A program made the translations under genes and the position numbers. From Alentia gelatinosa (taxonomy: Eukaryota > Annelida > Polychaeta > Phyllodocida > Polynoidae): a DNA stretch of 64,000 nt. Every line of letters starts with the position of its first letter. Positions within the stretch are counted from its first letter, which is position 1. Location: positions 30,756,988 through 30,820,987 of the forward strand of contig OX465584.1 of assembly GCA_950022655.1 (NCBI GenBank), in the 5' to 3' direction. The notes beneath the pieces are model-generated. The model was not told where the DNA came from, did not search any database, and saw nothing but the letters and a program-made list of their open reading frames with translations. Below, piece by piece: positions 24,656 through 35,140 of this stretch.

Positions 24656-27600
24656 TAAACTTCAGATATAAGCCTAGAAATCTCTGATCTCCCTTGTAGA
24701 GGTGGAAAAGTGAGCAGCTCGAATGGAAGTGGGCGTGGCCTCTTTCACTAAGCCACACCCCTTGGCCAGAGCCCACATCCGGGCAATGCTTCGACTTCAG
24801 GTATGTTTGGTCAGTCCGTGACGCGTTCCGTTTCGGCTGTGCTGTCTCAATTTGACTTTTAGATGTAATCACCATGGTGACGCCCGGCCGGAAACCGTGT
24901 CGGCGACGTGTCAACCAATCACCGACGTCCCCTGGGGGAGTCAGCACTTTGCCTCATTAATATTCATGAGGTCTTGGTAGCCCGCAGACACCGCCCACTC
25001 AGAGACACAGCTCAAATTCAACTTTTACTTCCTGCCTTTCCCACAGCATGTTTCTGTTTTTTTGGAGGGGTCTTTTTTCATTTTGGTTTGTACAGTTTTT
25101 GTCTGTGTTTTCTTCATAGCTTTTCATTCCCTCGTTATGTTGTAAGTGGACAATGTAGTCAGTGCAATAACTGGCAGTGGGCGTATTTGGTGTTGGAATA
25201 ATCAAGGTACTGATGTATCCCTAATTGACCTCAAAGGGGATAATAAATGTGCTTTGATAGAGACCCTATTGGTGTATCCCATAATTCAGTTTGTTTACAG
25301 GATCTGGTGTTTGCTGGTTGCCGTCGTTATATGGAGATAGACCCTTGACCCATAACCTGCTATTGTTGCAAACTGGAAATCCGATGCCAGAAATGGAAAT
25401 TTCAGTTATTTCTACATATACATGTATATACATACATTTCAAATTGTATTCGGTTTCTCCAGTTAGAAATCAGAAAATGGTTGTTCACCGGAAGACAGGC
25501 GGCCGAGGTGCGGCCAGCCAGTCAGGAGCGGATCCTGTACTTATCCGGGGTGATATTAGGGAGTTTAGTAACGTCTGGAGGGTCTATGTGATCTCCTACT
25601 ATAGTTACTTGTACATCACGCTGCGGTGAAAAGTCAGGAATAGGATGATTACAAAGTCATTTTCCTCAACTGCAAATCAATAATTCAACCATAAACACAA
25701 ATCACTGTGTTATATCTATGATTCAACAAAAGGGCCCAACTAGTATTATCTATTCTTCTGATTCATATTTTAATGTGGTCATATTCTCTCTCCTTGCCAT
25801 TTGGGTCTGCCTACATCACCACCCATAATCATTTACCTGGTACATAATGATTGGCACCTGGATGAGGCAATCTAAATGAAAATCATTTAGTCTTATCTAT
25901 TACCAAGCCATACATTGTGATGAGCATGACATTACCATTGAGATAGTTTTACATTCAATGGAATTATGACATACTACAAAGAAGAAGGGAAAATGTCTCC
26001 GCCACCAAACCCCACAATACTCTGGTACATGCTTCAAACAACATAACAAAGCATCCCCATATAATATCATAGATGATTATTGGCTAAGAAGAAAGTCAGA
26101 GCAATAGGCCTTTTTCCACAGGCTGGTGTCGCACGTTATCTACGTGGTTACGCAATGCCTGCAGAGAAACAAACACCTGGCAACGTATTCTGTAGCATTG
26201 TATCACTGAATGTATGAAAGTAATACATTCATAATACCTGTGTGCATTATTCCCATAGAAATAAAAGTGTTTGCACTGTATTACATGGTATTCCAGCTCC
26301 AATTTGGTATGTCATACATGCATATCAACTCAATGATACTTTAGATATAGCTTAGATAACACAGGTATACCCAAACTGTATACGCAATAATACATTGGCA
26401 AGCCTAGCTATAATATGCTTATCTTTCTCCAAGTTGAAACTAAGATAATTATCAACTATAAAGTATAGACTACTCAGACTCGTTGATACAATACCCTAGT
26501 TTGTTCCAGCAATTTAATCCGTCAAAAAACAACACTCCTGTAATCACACCCACCGTTCACACTTCAGGTGTGATTGCTATATATCTCTATGTGCATGTGG
26601 GTGGACTCCCTGTGTTTGTCCAAGCGGCCGCGTATCTAGAGAGTTGGCCGTTAGGCGGCGCTGAACGGCAATACCTGTATAGGATGGGGAATGCCTCTAT
26701 CACAACCTCAAACTGCTATTGGTTGGAAGCCAGGTGAGAACAATTAGATGTGGAACACTTTCGCATATTTATGAACCAGCATTGGCTGGTAGCATCAAGC
26801 GATCAAACTCCAGAAAGATATTTTGTCGTGTATGCCACAATACTTAACAATAAAAAGATTATTGTGGTGAAATATTGGTCTAACCAAATATAATAGAATA
26901 AATGCGGGACAGGAAAAACACGTGATGGTTTTTCATAATAGGTCAAAAGGTAGATAATAGATACAATATTACCATGTTTTTCTATCTCGTAGTCGTATTT
27001 TCCTCGTAGTTGATGCAATGGAATATCCTTGCATTCGCTTGGCTATTACTGTGCGTCAACTACACGGAGTTCTAATATGACCACGCAGATCAAAAACATG
27101 GTGATATTGTACACCACCCATTTATGTTGTGGCTAGAAACGTTCAAATGGAGACACATAAGACTCTGACACACGCCAATTAGTCGCTAAAGGTGTCACAA
27201 GGCAGGAATCAATTTTATGATTCCTCGTCTTTGTTCTACTGTTAGCTTTCCTGATTGTATATTATTCTCAATGGAGGGAAGTATGGGATCTGATGTTATC
27301 CCAAAAGTATCTGTAGAATTCAGCAACGAGGCTATCAGTTCCCGGACGTTTTGTTCAGATGAATTAATTTGGGGAATTTAATCTGGTGGTACTAGGTCTA
27401 AGAGGTGGATTTTGCAGGATAGAGAATTTGCTTTGGAGGAGTAATTTTTAGCAAAGGATTTTTGCTCCTTTAGGATACAGTTTGCGACAGAGAACATTTC
27501 GTCGTCATCCATAACTAGCTGAGATATCAGATGACAAATATAATGTTTCTTTTGAAGATTCAGAAAGTATTTTGTTGATTTCCAAGCTAGATGCATCAAA

Positions 27601-27730
27601 AATATCTGACCGTCAAAAGTTCTGCCATGGCAACCACGATGTTGACGAGAATCGTTCTGGGGCGCAGTGGAACCAGGTTAATGCAATATAACGTGACTGA
27701 ACGCAGGAGGCCGTGAGGCAACGTCCCGAG
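24656..27730. other. Non-coding stretch, nothing recognised
   Basis: 24840-24990 is locally GC-rich, with a CCAAT box and the 12-bp palindrome TCACCATGGTGA, but no exon was identified. The rest is AT-rich and featureless to my reading. Confidence 0.5.
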
Positions 27731-27812
27731 GACCGTGGACAAAACGTGAGGGATGCGGGACAACCCAGGGGACCATGGACAAAACATGAGGGACGTGGTA
27801 CAACTTGGGGGT
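27731..27812 (+). repeat. 41-bp tandem duplication
   Basis: Two adjacent 41-bp copies begin GACCGTGGACAAAACGTGAG and GACCATGGACAAAACATGAG and differ at about eight positions. Confidence 0.75.
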
Positions 27813-28421
27813 TGGGGTGGGGGGCATGGACAATGTGGGCCTGGAAAGAAATTCAAACCGTGGCCGCCGGGAACATAGTGTAAACGCATATGAATTTATG
27901 ACTTCCGTGCCATCTGCAACGGTGCTCTATGTCACCGTGGTCGCTGGGAACATAAGGTAAACTTAGCATTAACAATTTGTAGCAGTTTATCAAATAGAGA
28001 ATACCATGATCTATTTCCTTAAATACATTTAAAGTTTATTGGCCTTAGTTTTATTAGGAACTCCACTAAGCGTTAATAGTGTAATGATTTCCTGTAATTT
28101 GTAGGCGAGCAATCACTGTTGCAGACTAAACACAAGCACAGGGTCCACCAACCAGCTTACAGAGGAAATGAGGTAACTATTGTAGGCTTTTTAGGTAAAT
28201 GTTGACTGTTATTTTCATGTTCTCATGATCATAATATTATCATATAAGAAGTTCAAAGTTCTGTTGCCTTGCTATTGTAAGGTGTGTGGTACACCAGCCT
28301 TTCAGTAAGGCTGGAGCTGTGGAACTTAAGAAAAGGCACTTTAACAGTGTAATCATGATCGCTAAAAACAGTCTCCCATACAGTCACTCCTTTTCCATGG
28401 TCACTAATAGAGATATCCTGG

Positions 28422-28893
28422 GGCCTGTTTTTCAGACAGCGACGTCTTTATTTGTAGTGATCACAAAAGAGTGACCAGTTGGGCGACCAAACCAGTGATC
28501 ATGACCAAAAAGTGTTCCTCAGACCCGGTCACTGTTCAGCTGTTATGATCACTGTTGGTCCAAGGCCCATTCAAAAATAAAAGCATGTCTCACATGTATA
28601 TTACTCAACAGAAAATTGTGAAATTTTGGGATTAGATAAAACAGATATAGATAATTCATCGCAGTAAATATTGTTTCATTTGATACAGTGGAAGTGTATA
28701 AAATGAAATATGCCACCATTTGGGCAAAATGGTCACCAACTGGTCACACCTCTGGAACCCAAAACAATGACCACGACAGTTTACCCCTCTAAATGGTCGT
28801 ACATGTTATGACGACTAATCTCTGGAACCCAAAGGTCTCCAAACGGTCATTAACCGTTCACTATAGGAAATGGTCACGACTAAAAAACAGGCC
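28422..28893. mobile_element. MITE with GGCCTGTTTTT ends and CCTGG duplication
   Basis: The ends GGCCTGTTTTTCAG and (reverse complement of the right) GGCCTGTTTTTTAG are flanked by CCTGG at 28417-28421 and 28894-28898. The interior is rich in GTGACCAG/TGGTCAC motifs in both orientations. There is no ORF. A 5-bp duplication does not pinpoint the superfamily. Confidence 0.7.
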
Positions 28894-28896
28894 CCT

Positions 28897-29204
28897 GGGA
28901 CCTGTTTCACTAGTTTCGTGACATGTCTAGTTGGCATCTAGATGGTGTGTCCGGTTTCATAAGAACTAGACATTTAGACTTCATTTTGTCCGTTCTTGCT
29001 TGCACTGTTGGTGCCGCTTTTCATGTCTGTCCAACACTTTTGTCACAAAACTAGTAAAACAGGTCCATGATGTGTAGATTTGTCTAATCCTTATGTTTGG
29101 GGTCTGTTTTTTCCTAAGGGCAGCTACTTGTGTTGCTACGAAACTAGACAACCCCAATGTCTGTATGGTGTCACAGACATGTCACAGAACTAGTGAAACA
29201 GGTC
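28897..29204. mobile_element. MITE family with GGACCTGTTTCACTAG ends, copy 2
   Basis: It opens GGACCTGTTTCACTAGTTTC and closes GAACTAGTGAAACAGGTC, with an extra internal right-type end at about 29041-29065. It starts at the base where the neighbouring MITE's CCTGG duplication ends. The stretch from TTTGGGGTCTG (about 29097) to the right end matches copy 1 at 19977-20314. Confidence 0.65.
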
Positions 29205-29206
29205 AC

Positions 29207-30150
29207 TGGTCTGTAAAACACTACCCAAGATTGTTTCAGGAAGCAGCATGGTCCTACACCTGAGGGGCAAAGCGCTTCTTTGGGGCTCTAGGGGGAAATC
29301 CCTCAACCTGTCCAAAGAGCTTGGCTTTTAAGTGACACGGTTGCTTTGTTGAATGACACTGTAACAAGGGCGTGGAGAAGCATCTTTAGGGGAGCGGCGG
29401 CACACCTAGGACTACCTTACCGGTAGTCCCCTAAGTATGTGCCTGTCCCCCCTAAACATACCCATCGGTAAAGATAGTTTGATGGACCAATAATACTGTC
29501 GCAATCTTGCAGTAATAGTCTATCATCCAAATTGTCAGGACAAAGAAAATATCAAAAAGATTGTGTAACTGAGAAGATATCAAATTTACAATAGCTGCAA
29601 CACTACTCATATAAATTGGAACTCTTGCCACGTAGCTTCGTGAGAATAGCACTAGGTGGCAGTATCGTTCCATTACTAAAATGCAGACTACTAACAGAAA
29701 TCGCACTTTAGTCTCTACCTAGGATGGTAGAAAGCTATAGAATTTAGTCAAATCTCAGTTGTGCTACTATTTTTATAGCGCAGGTTGAGGTATTGACACA
29801 CTGTACTTTCGAGGATCTCCAAAAACCGAATGTGCCATAGTCAAACCCTCCATGATAACGTGGAGGAATAGACTCTGTACAGTAATATTGTGAGCCATAT
29901 TCTGGAGCTTAGTGTGTATTTTAAGATAAAATCGTTGGACTTAAAAGGCCAAATTAGCGGATGGGCGCATTTAAAATTCAATACAGTCGCAGTCTCCCGA
30001 GTGACACTTCCCTGGGTGGTACTTCCCCAGGTGGTGTTATATGCTTGCAGTAGAAGGCACTTCATGTTGAGAGACTGTAGCTAGGTTTTATTGACATAGC
30101 GAAACCGGAAGCAGCGGCCGTGTGTAAGGTGACACTACACAAAATCATTA
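29207..30150. other. Non-coding stretch, nothing recognised
   Basis: A small hairpin (GGACTACC..GGTAGTCC) lies near 29408-29430 and two stray minisatellite units near 30000. No gene was seen. Confidence 0.5.
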
Positions 30151-30772
30151 CAGGTGGTACTGCTGAAAGTAGCACATCCCTTGGTAGCAGTCCCCCAGAT
30201 GCCATTTTCCCAGGTGGCAGTCTCCTGGAAGGCAGTCACCTGGGTGACAGTCACTTGGATGGCACTTCCCTAGGTGGCAGTCCCCTGTGGGCAGTACCCC
30301 TGGTGGCAGTCCTAGAGGTAGCAGTCCCTCGGTTGGCTCTTCCTCGGGTGGCACTTCTCTGGGTGGCAATCCCCTGGATTGCACTCCCCTGGGTGACACT
30401 CACCCAGGTGGCACTCTTACAGATGGCACTTGTCTGGGTGACACTCCCCCGGGTAGCACTCCTGAAAGTGGCACTTCTCAGAGTGGCAGTCTCCCAGGTG
30501 CCATTTTCCCAGGTGGCAGTAACCTGGGTGGCACTCCCCTGGGTGACACTCATCTGGGTGGAACTCATCTGGGTGGTTCTCCCCCAGGTGGCACTCCTGA
30601 AAGTGGCACATCCCTCGGTGGCAGTCCCCCAGGTGCCATTTTCCCAGGTGGTAGTTGCCTTGGTGACAGTCACTTGCACATCACTTCACCAGAGGGCAGT
30701 CCCCAGGTTCACAGTTGCCTGGGTGGCAGTGCCCCTGGTGTTTTTTCTCGGGTGGCAGTCCCCTGGATTTTC
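30151..30772 (+). repeat. GGTGGCA-type minisatellite, unit about 15 bp
   Basis: Dozens of imperfect copies of a 15-bp unit close to GGTGGCACTCCCCTG run through the interval, and two lone copies lie at about 29998-30030. Because the unit is a multiple of three, several frames on both strands stay open for 140-220 codons. These encode monotonous repeats and are not credible genes. Confidence 0.85.
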
Positions 30773-30815
30773 ATACTGAAAATGAATCAGTAGATTTCCG
30801 GGTGAGGAAATAATT

Positions 30816-31096
30816 CCTAGGTTAAACGAGACTTACCTTGGTAGAAGGTGAAGTTTGGCCAAAAGTATATCATTGTTGTAGGTCATCGAATTGAGCAACA
30901 GAGATATGCAGCTCGCTGGGTACCAGCAGTATTTAACATCCCATGGAGCACAGGTAAACTACCCCTTAGCAACACCAAATATGGGTAGGGAACAACAGTT
31001 TTGGGTGGTACTGTTGCTCAATTTGATGACCTACAACAATGATAGACTTCTGGCCATACTTTACTTTCTACCAAGGTAAGTCTCGTTTAACCTGGG
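30816..31096. repeat. Foldback element with about 83-bp inverted arms
   Basis: The left arm (30816-30902, from AGGTTAAACGAGACTTACC) and right arm (31013-31096, ending GGTAAGTCTCGTTTAACCT) are near-perfect reverse complements around a loop of about 110 bp. It sits next to the 3' side of the decayed DIRS element and could be that element's inverted terminal or internal complementary region, or an independent MITE. Confidence 0.75.
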
Positions 31097-31230
31097 AAGT
31101 CTATCGTTTGTTTCCAGTCGGCCAAATAACAACAGAGAATTAAAAACTTTAATAAGTTGGAAAAAGGCACAACCAGAGACAGAGAAATAAAGTTGGATAA
31201 CAGGGTAATGTTTATTGCTTGCTTAGATTT

Positions 31231-31265
31231 ACAACGTTTCGGATATTTTATTATCCTTCATCAGG
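31231..31265 (-). ncRNA. Hammerhead-ribozyme-like core (incomplete)
   Basis: On the minus strand CTGATGA (31264-31258) is followed by a 5-bp stem GGATA/TATCC with a 6-nt loop (stem II) and then GAAAC (31240-31236). This is the conserved hammerhead core spacing. I could not find convincing stem I and stem III partners with a cleavage NUH in the flanks, so only the core half is present. It lies 60 nt after the recombinase stop of the decayed DIRS element. Similar cores are known in Penelope-like and other retroelements. Confidence 0.45.
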
Positions 31266-31324
31266 TATCAAATTAAAAACTTTACTTGGGCTCCTACAGA
31301 GAAAAAATGCAGGTGGTTGGTTGT

Positions 31325-31830
31325 CTAGGAGTCTTTCTTTGTATGAAGAACTGTAGTCTGGAAGGCAGTATCATCTGACGTAATTTGTCTTTTGTAGAAA
31401 CGAGCAAAGATGTTAGCGTTAGTCCACCTCATCTTCCTCAAGATGGTTTGCGTCTGCAAATCTCGGAGTGTAGCCTTGGAGCTAGTTGCCTTAAATCTAG
31501 TGAATGTGAGGCAGACTATCTCATTAGGAGTGATAAAACTGTATTCACATCCCAAGTCTGATATTTTGCCTTACATTGTATATCCCCATCAAAAGTATTG
31601 TGATCATCTCATGAATGAGATCCAACAGGTTTTCCATCTATCTTCTCAACATAAGATGAAAGTGCAATATGGGCAGTATTTACTGCAGAATAACTAAGTC
31701 CTGTAGTTTAGTAATAAACCTCTTTGAACACTGAAGGTTTGTTAGGTTTCACATTGTTTTCAACACAAAAAACAGTCCTTTTTCTAAGTGCAACATCATA
31801 CTGCTTCTTAGCAGAATTTCTCTAACTAGA
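31325..31830 (-). pseudogene. DIRS tyrosine recombinase fragment
   Basis: The N-terminal SAM-like part is recognisable on the minus strand near 31820-31600 (AKKQYDVALRKRTVFC, then GLSYSAVNTAHIALSS), with stops. The C-terminal catalytic end is an open stretch at 31555-31325: TILRKMRWTNANIFARFYKR, in which Trp44 and the candidate nucleophile Tyr54 of the DIRS recombinase remain. The usual HxxR box is degraded to FTRF, so the enzyme is dead. Confidence 0.78.
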
Positions 31831-31999
31831 CATGTACAGTTCCACAATATCCTGAGGCAATCCCTTCTCTAAATCCTCCATGCCACAAGGTGCAGGGGCC
31901 ACAACTCTTGTGAAACTGGATTCCTCAAGGTCACCTGTTCTAGATCCAGTTTCCTCCTGGATGTCCTTCTCAGGAGGCCTCCCCAAGGTTGCACATCCC

Positions 32000-32780
32000 A
32001 CGCAGGTGTGACCAGGATGCCCTTGGCCTTATCCTTCCTGGTTTTTTGAAGGACATGGAAACTCAGTCTGAAAGGAGGGAATGCATAAAATCCATCAGTC
32101 CATTTGAATGAAAATGCATAAATTATGGTAGCCTCTGGATTAGGGAACCAACTACAGAGTGTTTGTTTGTTTGGGTAGTTTAACGTCCAATTTGTTCAAT
32201 TAGACTTAAAACTACAGAATCTAGGTAACTTATTTGTCAGTCTGGATGCAAACAAATCAATGTCACAATGTCCTAATTGATTTATCATCCAATGAAAAAT
32301 GTCATCAGGCATTTCCCATTCTTCTCTAGATTCAATTCTAGATTCCCAGTCAGCATCTCCATTTGGATTGCCTGGAATTTGTGCCACTATAACCCAAACG
32401 CTTTGTTTTTGACACATTTCCAATAGTTCATTAATGATCAAGTCACCCTTATCACTCTTTGCACCTCCTTTGTGGTTCAGACAAGCCACTGTTGTGGTAT
32501 TGTATTATTGTCGTGTTAGTCATGGATTTTGTGAAACATTTCAGTCCAAAGGCTAATGCCAAAGTCTATTTGACATTAATATGGAGATCTTGTTCTGTCA
32601 AGGACCATTTCCTCTAGTGGACCTCCCATCTTCCCAAACAGCTCCCCAACTAGTATTTGAAGCATCAGTAATCAAGGTATAGACTGATGATTGAACTTTA
32701 ATGTTCTTAAAGCCATGTTCAATGTTTTTCACCTACCAGTCTATATCCTCTATACCTTCCTGGGAAATATTCATGAATTT
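32000..32780 (-). pseudogene. DIRS RNase H and C-terminal extension fragment
   Basis: Minus-strand motifs in order: the thumb-like LMVDYSKGI and WRLDRDKFQALKRKKG (about 32900-32780), then TLITDASNTSWGAVWEDG (about 32690-32630), which carries the first RNase H Asp. Next come ACLNHKGGAKS and IPGNPNGDADWESR, then CDIDLFASRLTNKLPRF (up to about 32215). After a 51-bp insertion the frame resumes with FPNPEATIIYAF and YAFPPFRLSFHVLQK. This block is typical of DIRS polyproteins. Part of RNase H between TDAS and NHKGG looks deleted. Confidence 0.82.
32160..32209 (-). mobile_element. Short 5'-truncated SINE-tail insertion with target duplication
   Basis: A segment of about 50 bp, in minus orientation, lies between the direct repeats AACTACAGA at 32150-32158 and 32210-32218. 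Its tail (GGACGTTAAACTACCCAAAC plus AAAC repeats) matches the 3' end of the SINE at 33201-33620. Excising it rejoins the DIRS coding frame (FCS...WFPNPEA). It is a retroposition event truncated to little more than the tail. Confidence 0.72.
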
Positions 32781-32942
32781 CTCATAATCTCCTTTTTTTC
32801 CTTTTTAAGGCTTGAAATTTATCTCTGTCAAGCCTCCAGTAGTGGGCTTCTCCGAATTAAATTCCCTTGGAATAGTCCACCATCAAGCCTATGAGGCAAG
32901 CTACTTGTCTAATTTTTACATTAGATCCTGAGCCAATAATTT

Positions 32943-33735
32943 TCAATCAATCTTTGAATTTAGAGACTTTGTGTCAGTAGGGGATACTGTCATAGTGTCA
33001 GTATTTATCTCATATCCTGAAAAGGTGAGCTTCTTTGTTGGAATCAACACACTTTTAGTTTCAGGTACTTTGAAACCTAGAGAAACTGACAATTTCAAGA
33101 GAGCCTGAATTGTTTCTGCACACTGTTTCTCAGTCTCAGCCATGATGAAAGTGTCATCTATGTACCCAAACACTGAGTGTCCTTTCCTTTGCATGTGTGC
33201 GAGGTCTGCTGGGGTGGACAGCAATTACTTATCTGTTCAGCCTCGAGGTCGCAGTCGTGGTGCAGACCGGATATGCTTGCAAGCAAGCATAACGAAAGCG
33301 ACCGGGGTGGGGAGTTACCTCAGTGGTAAAGAGCACTGGACTTTGTTGATTGGAGTCCCACTGCAGTCACTTTTCTCCATCACCCCCAGCAGTGGTAGAT
33401 TTACTGCTATATCAAAGGCCAATCCTTCTCATACCATGTCTATGTGGTATGGGAAGTAAAAGAACTCTCATCTCTGTAAATGTGTAGGGGCAGGATTTCT
33501 ACCTGAATTCATCACATAGATTCGATCACCACCCTCGTGGTGTAAGAGAACCTTGAGAAAGTCTGGTAAGGACCTATAATGGTTAACTGGATGTTAAATC
33601 AAACCAAACAAACAAACAAAGCATGTGTGCAAACACAGCCTTTAGTACTCAGGTGAACATCCTAGGTGCTTGTGCAAGACCATTTGGTAGGCAAGTATCC
33701 TGAAAAAGTTGCCACCGTATTGACGGCTTCCCAAG
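32943..33735 (-). pseudogene. DIRS reverse transcriptase fragment split by a SINE
   Basis: The minus strand at 33735-33631 encodes RWQLFQDTCLPNGLAQAPRM, a stop, then VLKAVFAHM. The frame resumes beyond the SINE at 33200 with AHMQRKGHSVFGYIDDTFIM, which contains the YxDD catalytic box as YIDD, then LTFSGYEINTDTMTVS, and terminates at 32943. CLPNGLA..APR upstream of GYIDD is the standard DIRS palm order. The duplicated codons AHM on both sides of the SINE are its target duplication. Confidence 0.85.
33201..33620 (+). mobile_element. tRNA-derived SINE with 10-bp target duplication
   Basis: The insertion is bounded by the direct repeat GCATGTGTGC at 33191-33200 and 33621-33630 and ends in an (AAAC)n tail. 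About 33306-33370 resembles a tRNA promoter region (TACCTCAGTGGTAAAGAGC as box A, then a weak box B in TTGGAGTCCCACTGC). The first about 100 bp before the tRNA-like part are unexplained and may be another module. Removing the element and one repeat copy restores the reading frame of the DIRS reverse transcriptase. The tail (TTAAATCAAACCAAACAAAC) resembles SINE tails I know from molluscs. Confidence 0.85.
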
Positions 33736-35140
33736 AGTGTGACGCTGGCACTGACTTCTCCACATGACTTTGCCTTGGCTTAACATCATGTTCATCTAGA
33801 AGGAGATTGAACATTTCGCGAAACTCGTTCATTTGCGAAGTACTGAACCCTTGAACTGTAGATTCGTGGGTTTCTATGTTCAGAATGTCCCCAATGCTCT
33901 ACTTAGCAGGCAACTTCTGCTTTTCAGCATTTTTAGACTATTTCGACTGGCATGTCGATCTAGTCTCCTTCTCAACTGTCAAATCCGCCATGTTGGATTG
34001 ATACGCTGGTTCCCCGGTCATCCGCTAGGGGGCACGGCGGAATTAGACCGCAGGGAGAGCCCGATCGGTGGACAGATTTTGACCACCACGTGCATGCGCA
34101 CTGTAGGCATCAGAATCAAAACAAACAAGATGGCACATGTATTGTGGACGTTCGATGCAACCAAATGCAAGGGAATTACTCACTGGAAATATAAAAACCA
34201 AAATGGTAAAATGGTGTATCATACCACTGTCTTTGTTGATGAATATTCAAACCATACTGACACTTTATCATTGGACTGTATCCACCGGTTTGACAAGTGA
34301 GGGGGGTGAAGCTACCAGATTCAAAACAAACAACATGGCGAGTGTGGTGCAAGTGTGAGTGGGCACCACAAGTAATGGAGACTGCACATTGTAACTAAAT
34401 GTGTTTGAATAGATCTCATATGTAAATGAAGTTTTGTATACCTGCCTTGGTTTTGGAATATATTACACATACTGACAGTCGATCTCTGAGCAAGAAACAC
34501 TGTCATAATTAATTGTCAAACGCCTGCGGCCCCTATTATCGCTCAATCACTTGTCAAAGTCTTTAAAGATCGTTTTCGATAAATATTTCAGTTAAGGTAT
34601 ATTATTATTAGTTATATTTTCATATTCTTATTGAATTATGCCAATTTAAAACCTCATTGAAAGTGTATTGCTTATGATAACCACATCGCAACTTGCTCAA
34701 TATCCGTTGGCATTTGAAAATTTAGCTGGTTCCTGGGTCTGTCCCTCGCTTCCAATGATGCAATCAAAAACCAGCGTTCAACCTCTGCTAGCAGTCCATC
34801 CAGCGCCTACTACCTGCCTGTTAGGTAGCCAGCGGCGTACACAGGCGGAACCCAGCCAAGTTGGATTGACAGAAAAATATCTCGGCACAGTCTTAAGCTG
34901 GCGGGCAGACTTGTGCAGGTATTTATGACAACTTATTGCTCCATACAATTTGTCAAGGCCTTATTGTGCCATTTTGAGAAGTTTCGTTGGTCATCAAATG
35001 TATAATCCTCCAAATGCGAAGAAAGTTCGGAGCGCGCCCCGAACCACTGCTTGCTTCTTGACCAGCAAGTTGCCACTGCTGGTACCCAGCAAGCTGTGTA
35101 TCTCGGTTGTTGTTCAACCAACCAGAAACAAGCAATAGAC
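33736..35140. other. Region beyond the decayed DIRS element, unassigned
   Basis: A plus-strand frame of 56 codons from ATG 34130 to 34300 is open, but I do not recognise it. About 35078-35112 shares roughly 37 bp (CTGCTGGTACCCAGC..AGCTG) in inverted orientation with about 30893-30925, which could mark the far end of the DIRS element. Confidence 0.4.

Larger units (their letters stand above)
31231..33735 (-). mobile_element. Decayed DIRS-type retrotransposon
   Basis: Read on the minus strand, fragments appear in the canonical DIRS order: reverse transcriptase (from about 33735), RNase H and its C-terminal extension (about 32780-32000), then tyrosine recombinase (about 31830-31325). Several stops, frame changes and two later insertions break it (a SINE at 33201-33620 and a short tail at 32160-32209). 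A polyadenylation-like AATAAA lies on the minus strand at 31211-31216. Its protein motifs differ clearly from the Ngaro-type element at 15-19 kb, so the two belong to different lineages. Outer ends are not certain; an inverted-repeat structure at 30816-31096 may be related. Confidence 0.8.

Noticed and set aside
24378..24947. 189-codon minus-strand frame with Leu/Ser and Tyr/Ile runs
   Set aside because: It runs through the (TA)n and (GA)n microsatellites and has no domain.
29400..29435. Hairpin GGACTACC/GGTAGTCC as a terminator
   Set aside because: Rho-independent terminators do not apply in an animal genome and no transcript ends there that I can identify.
30120..30793. Open frames of 142-219 codons on both strands
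   Set aside because: The 15-bp minisatellite is divisible by three and keeps all frames open; the products are simple repeats.
34130..34300. 56-codon ORF after an AAGATGGC-type start
   Set aside because: No recognisable family, no splice partner and no conservation evidence.
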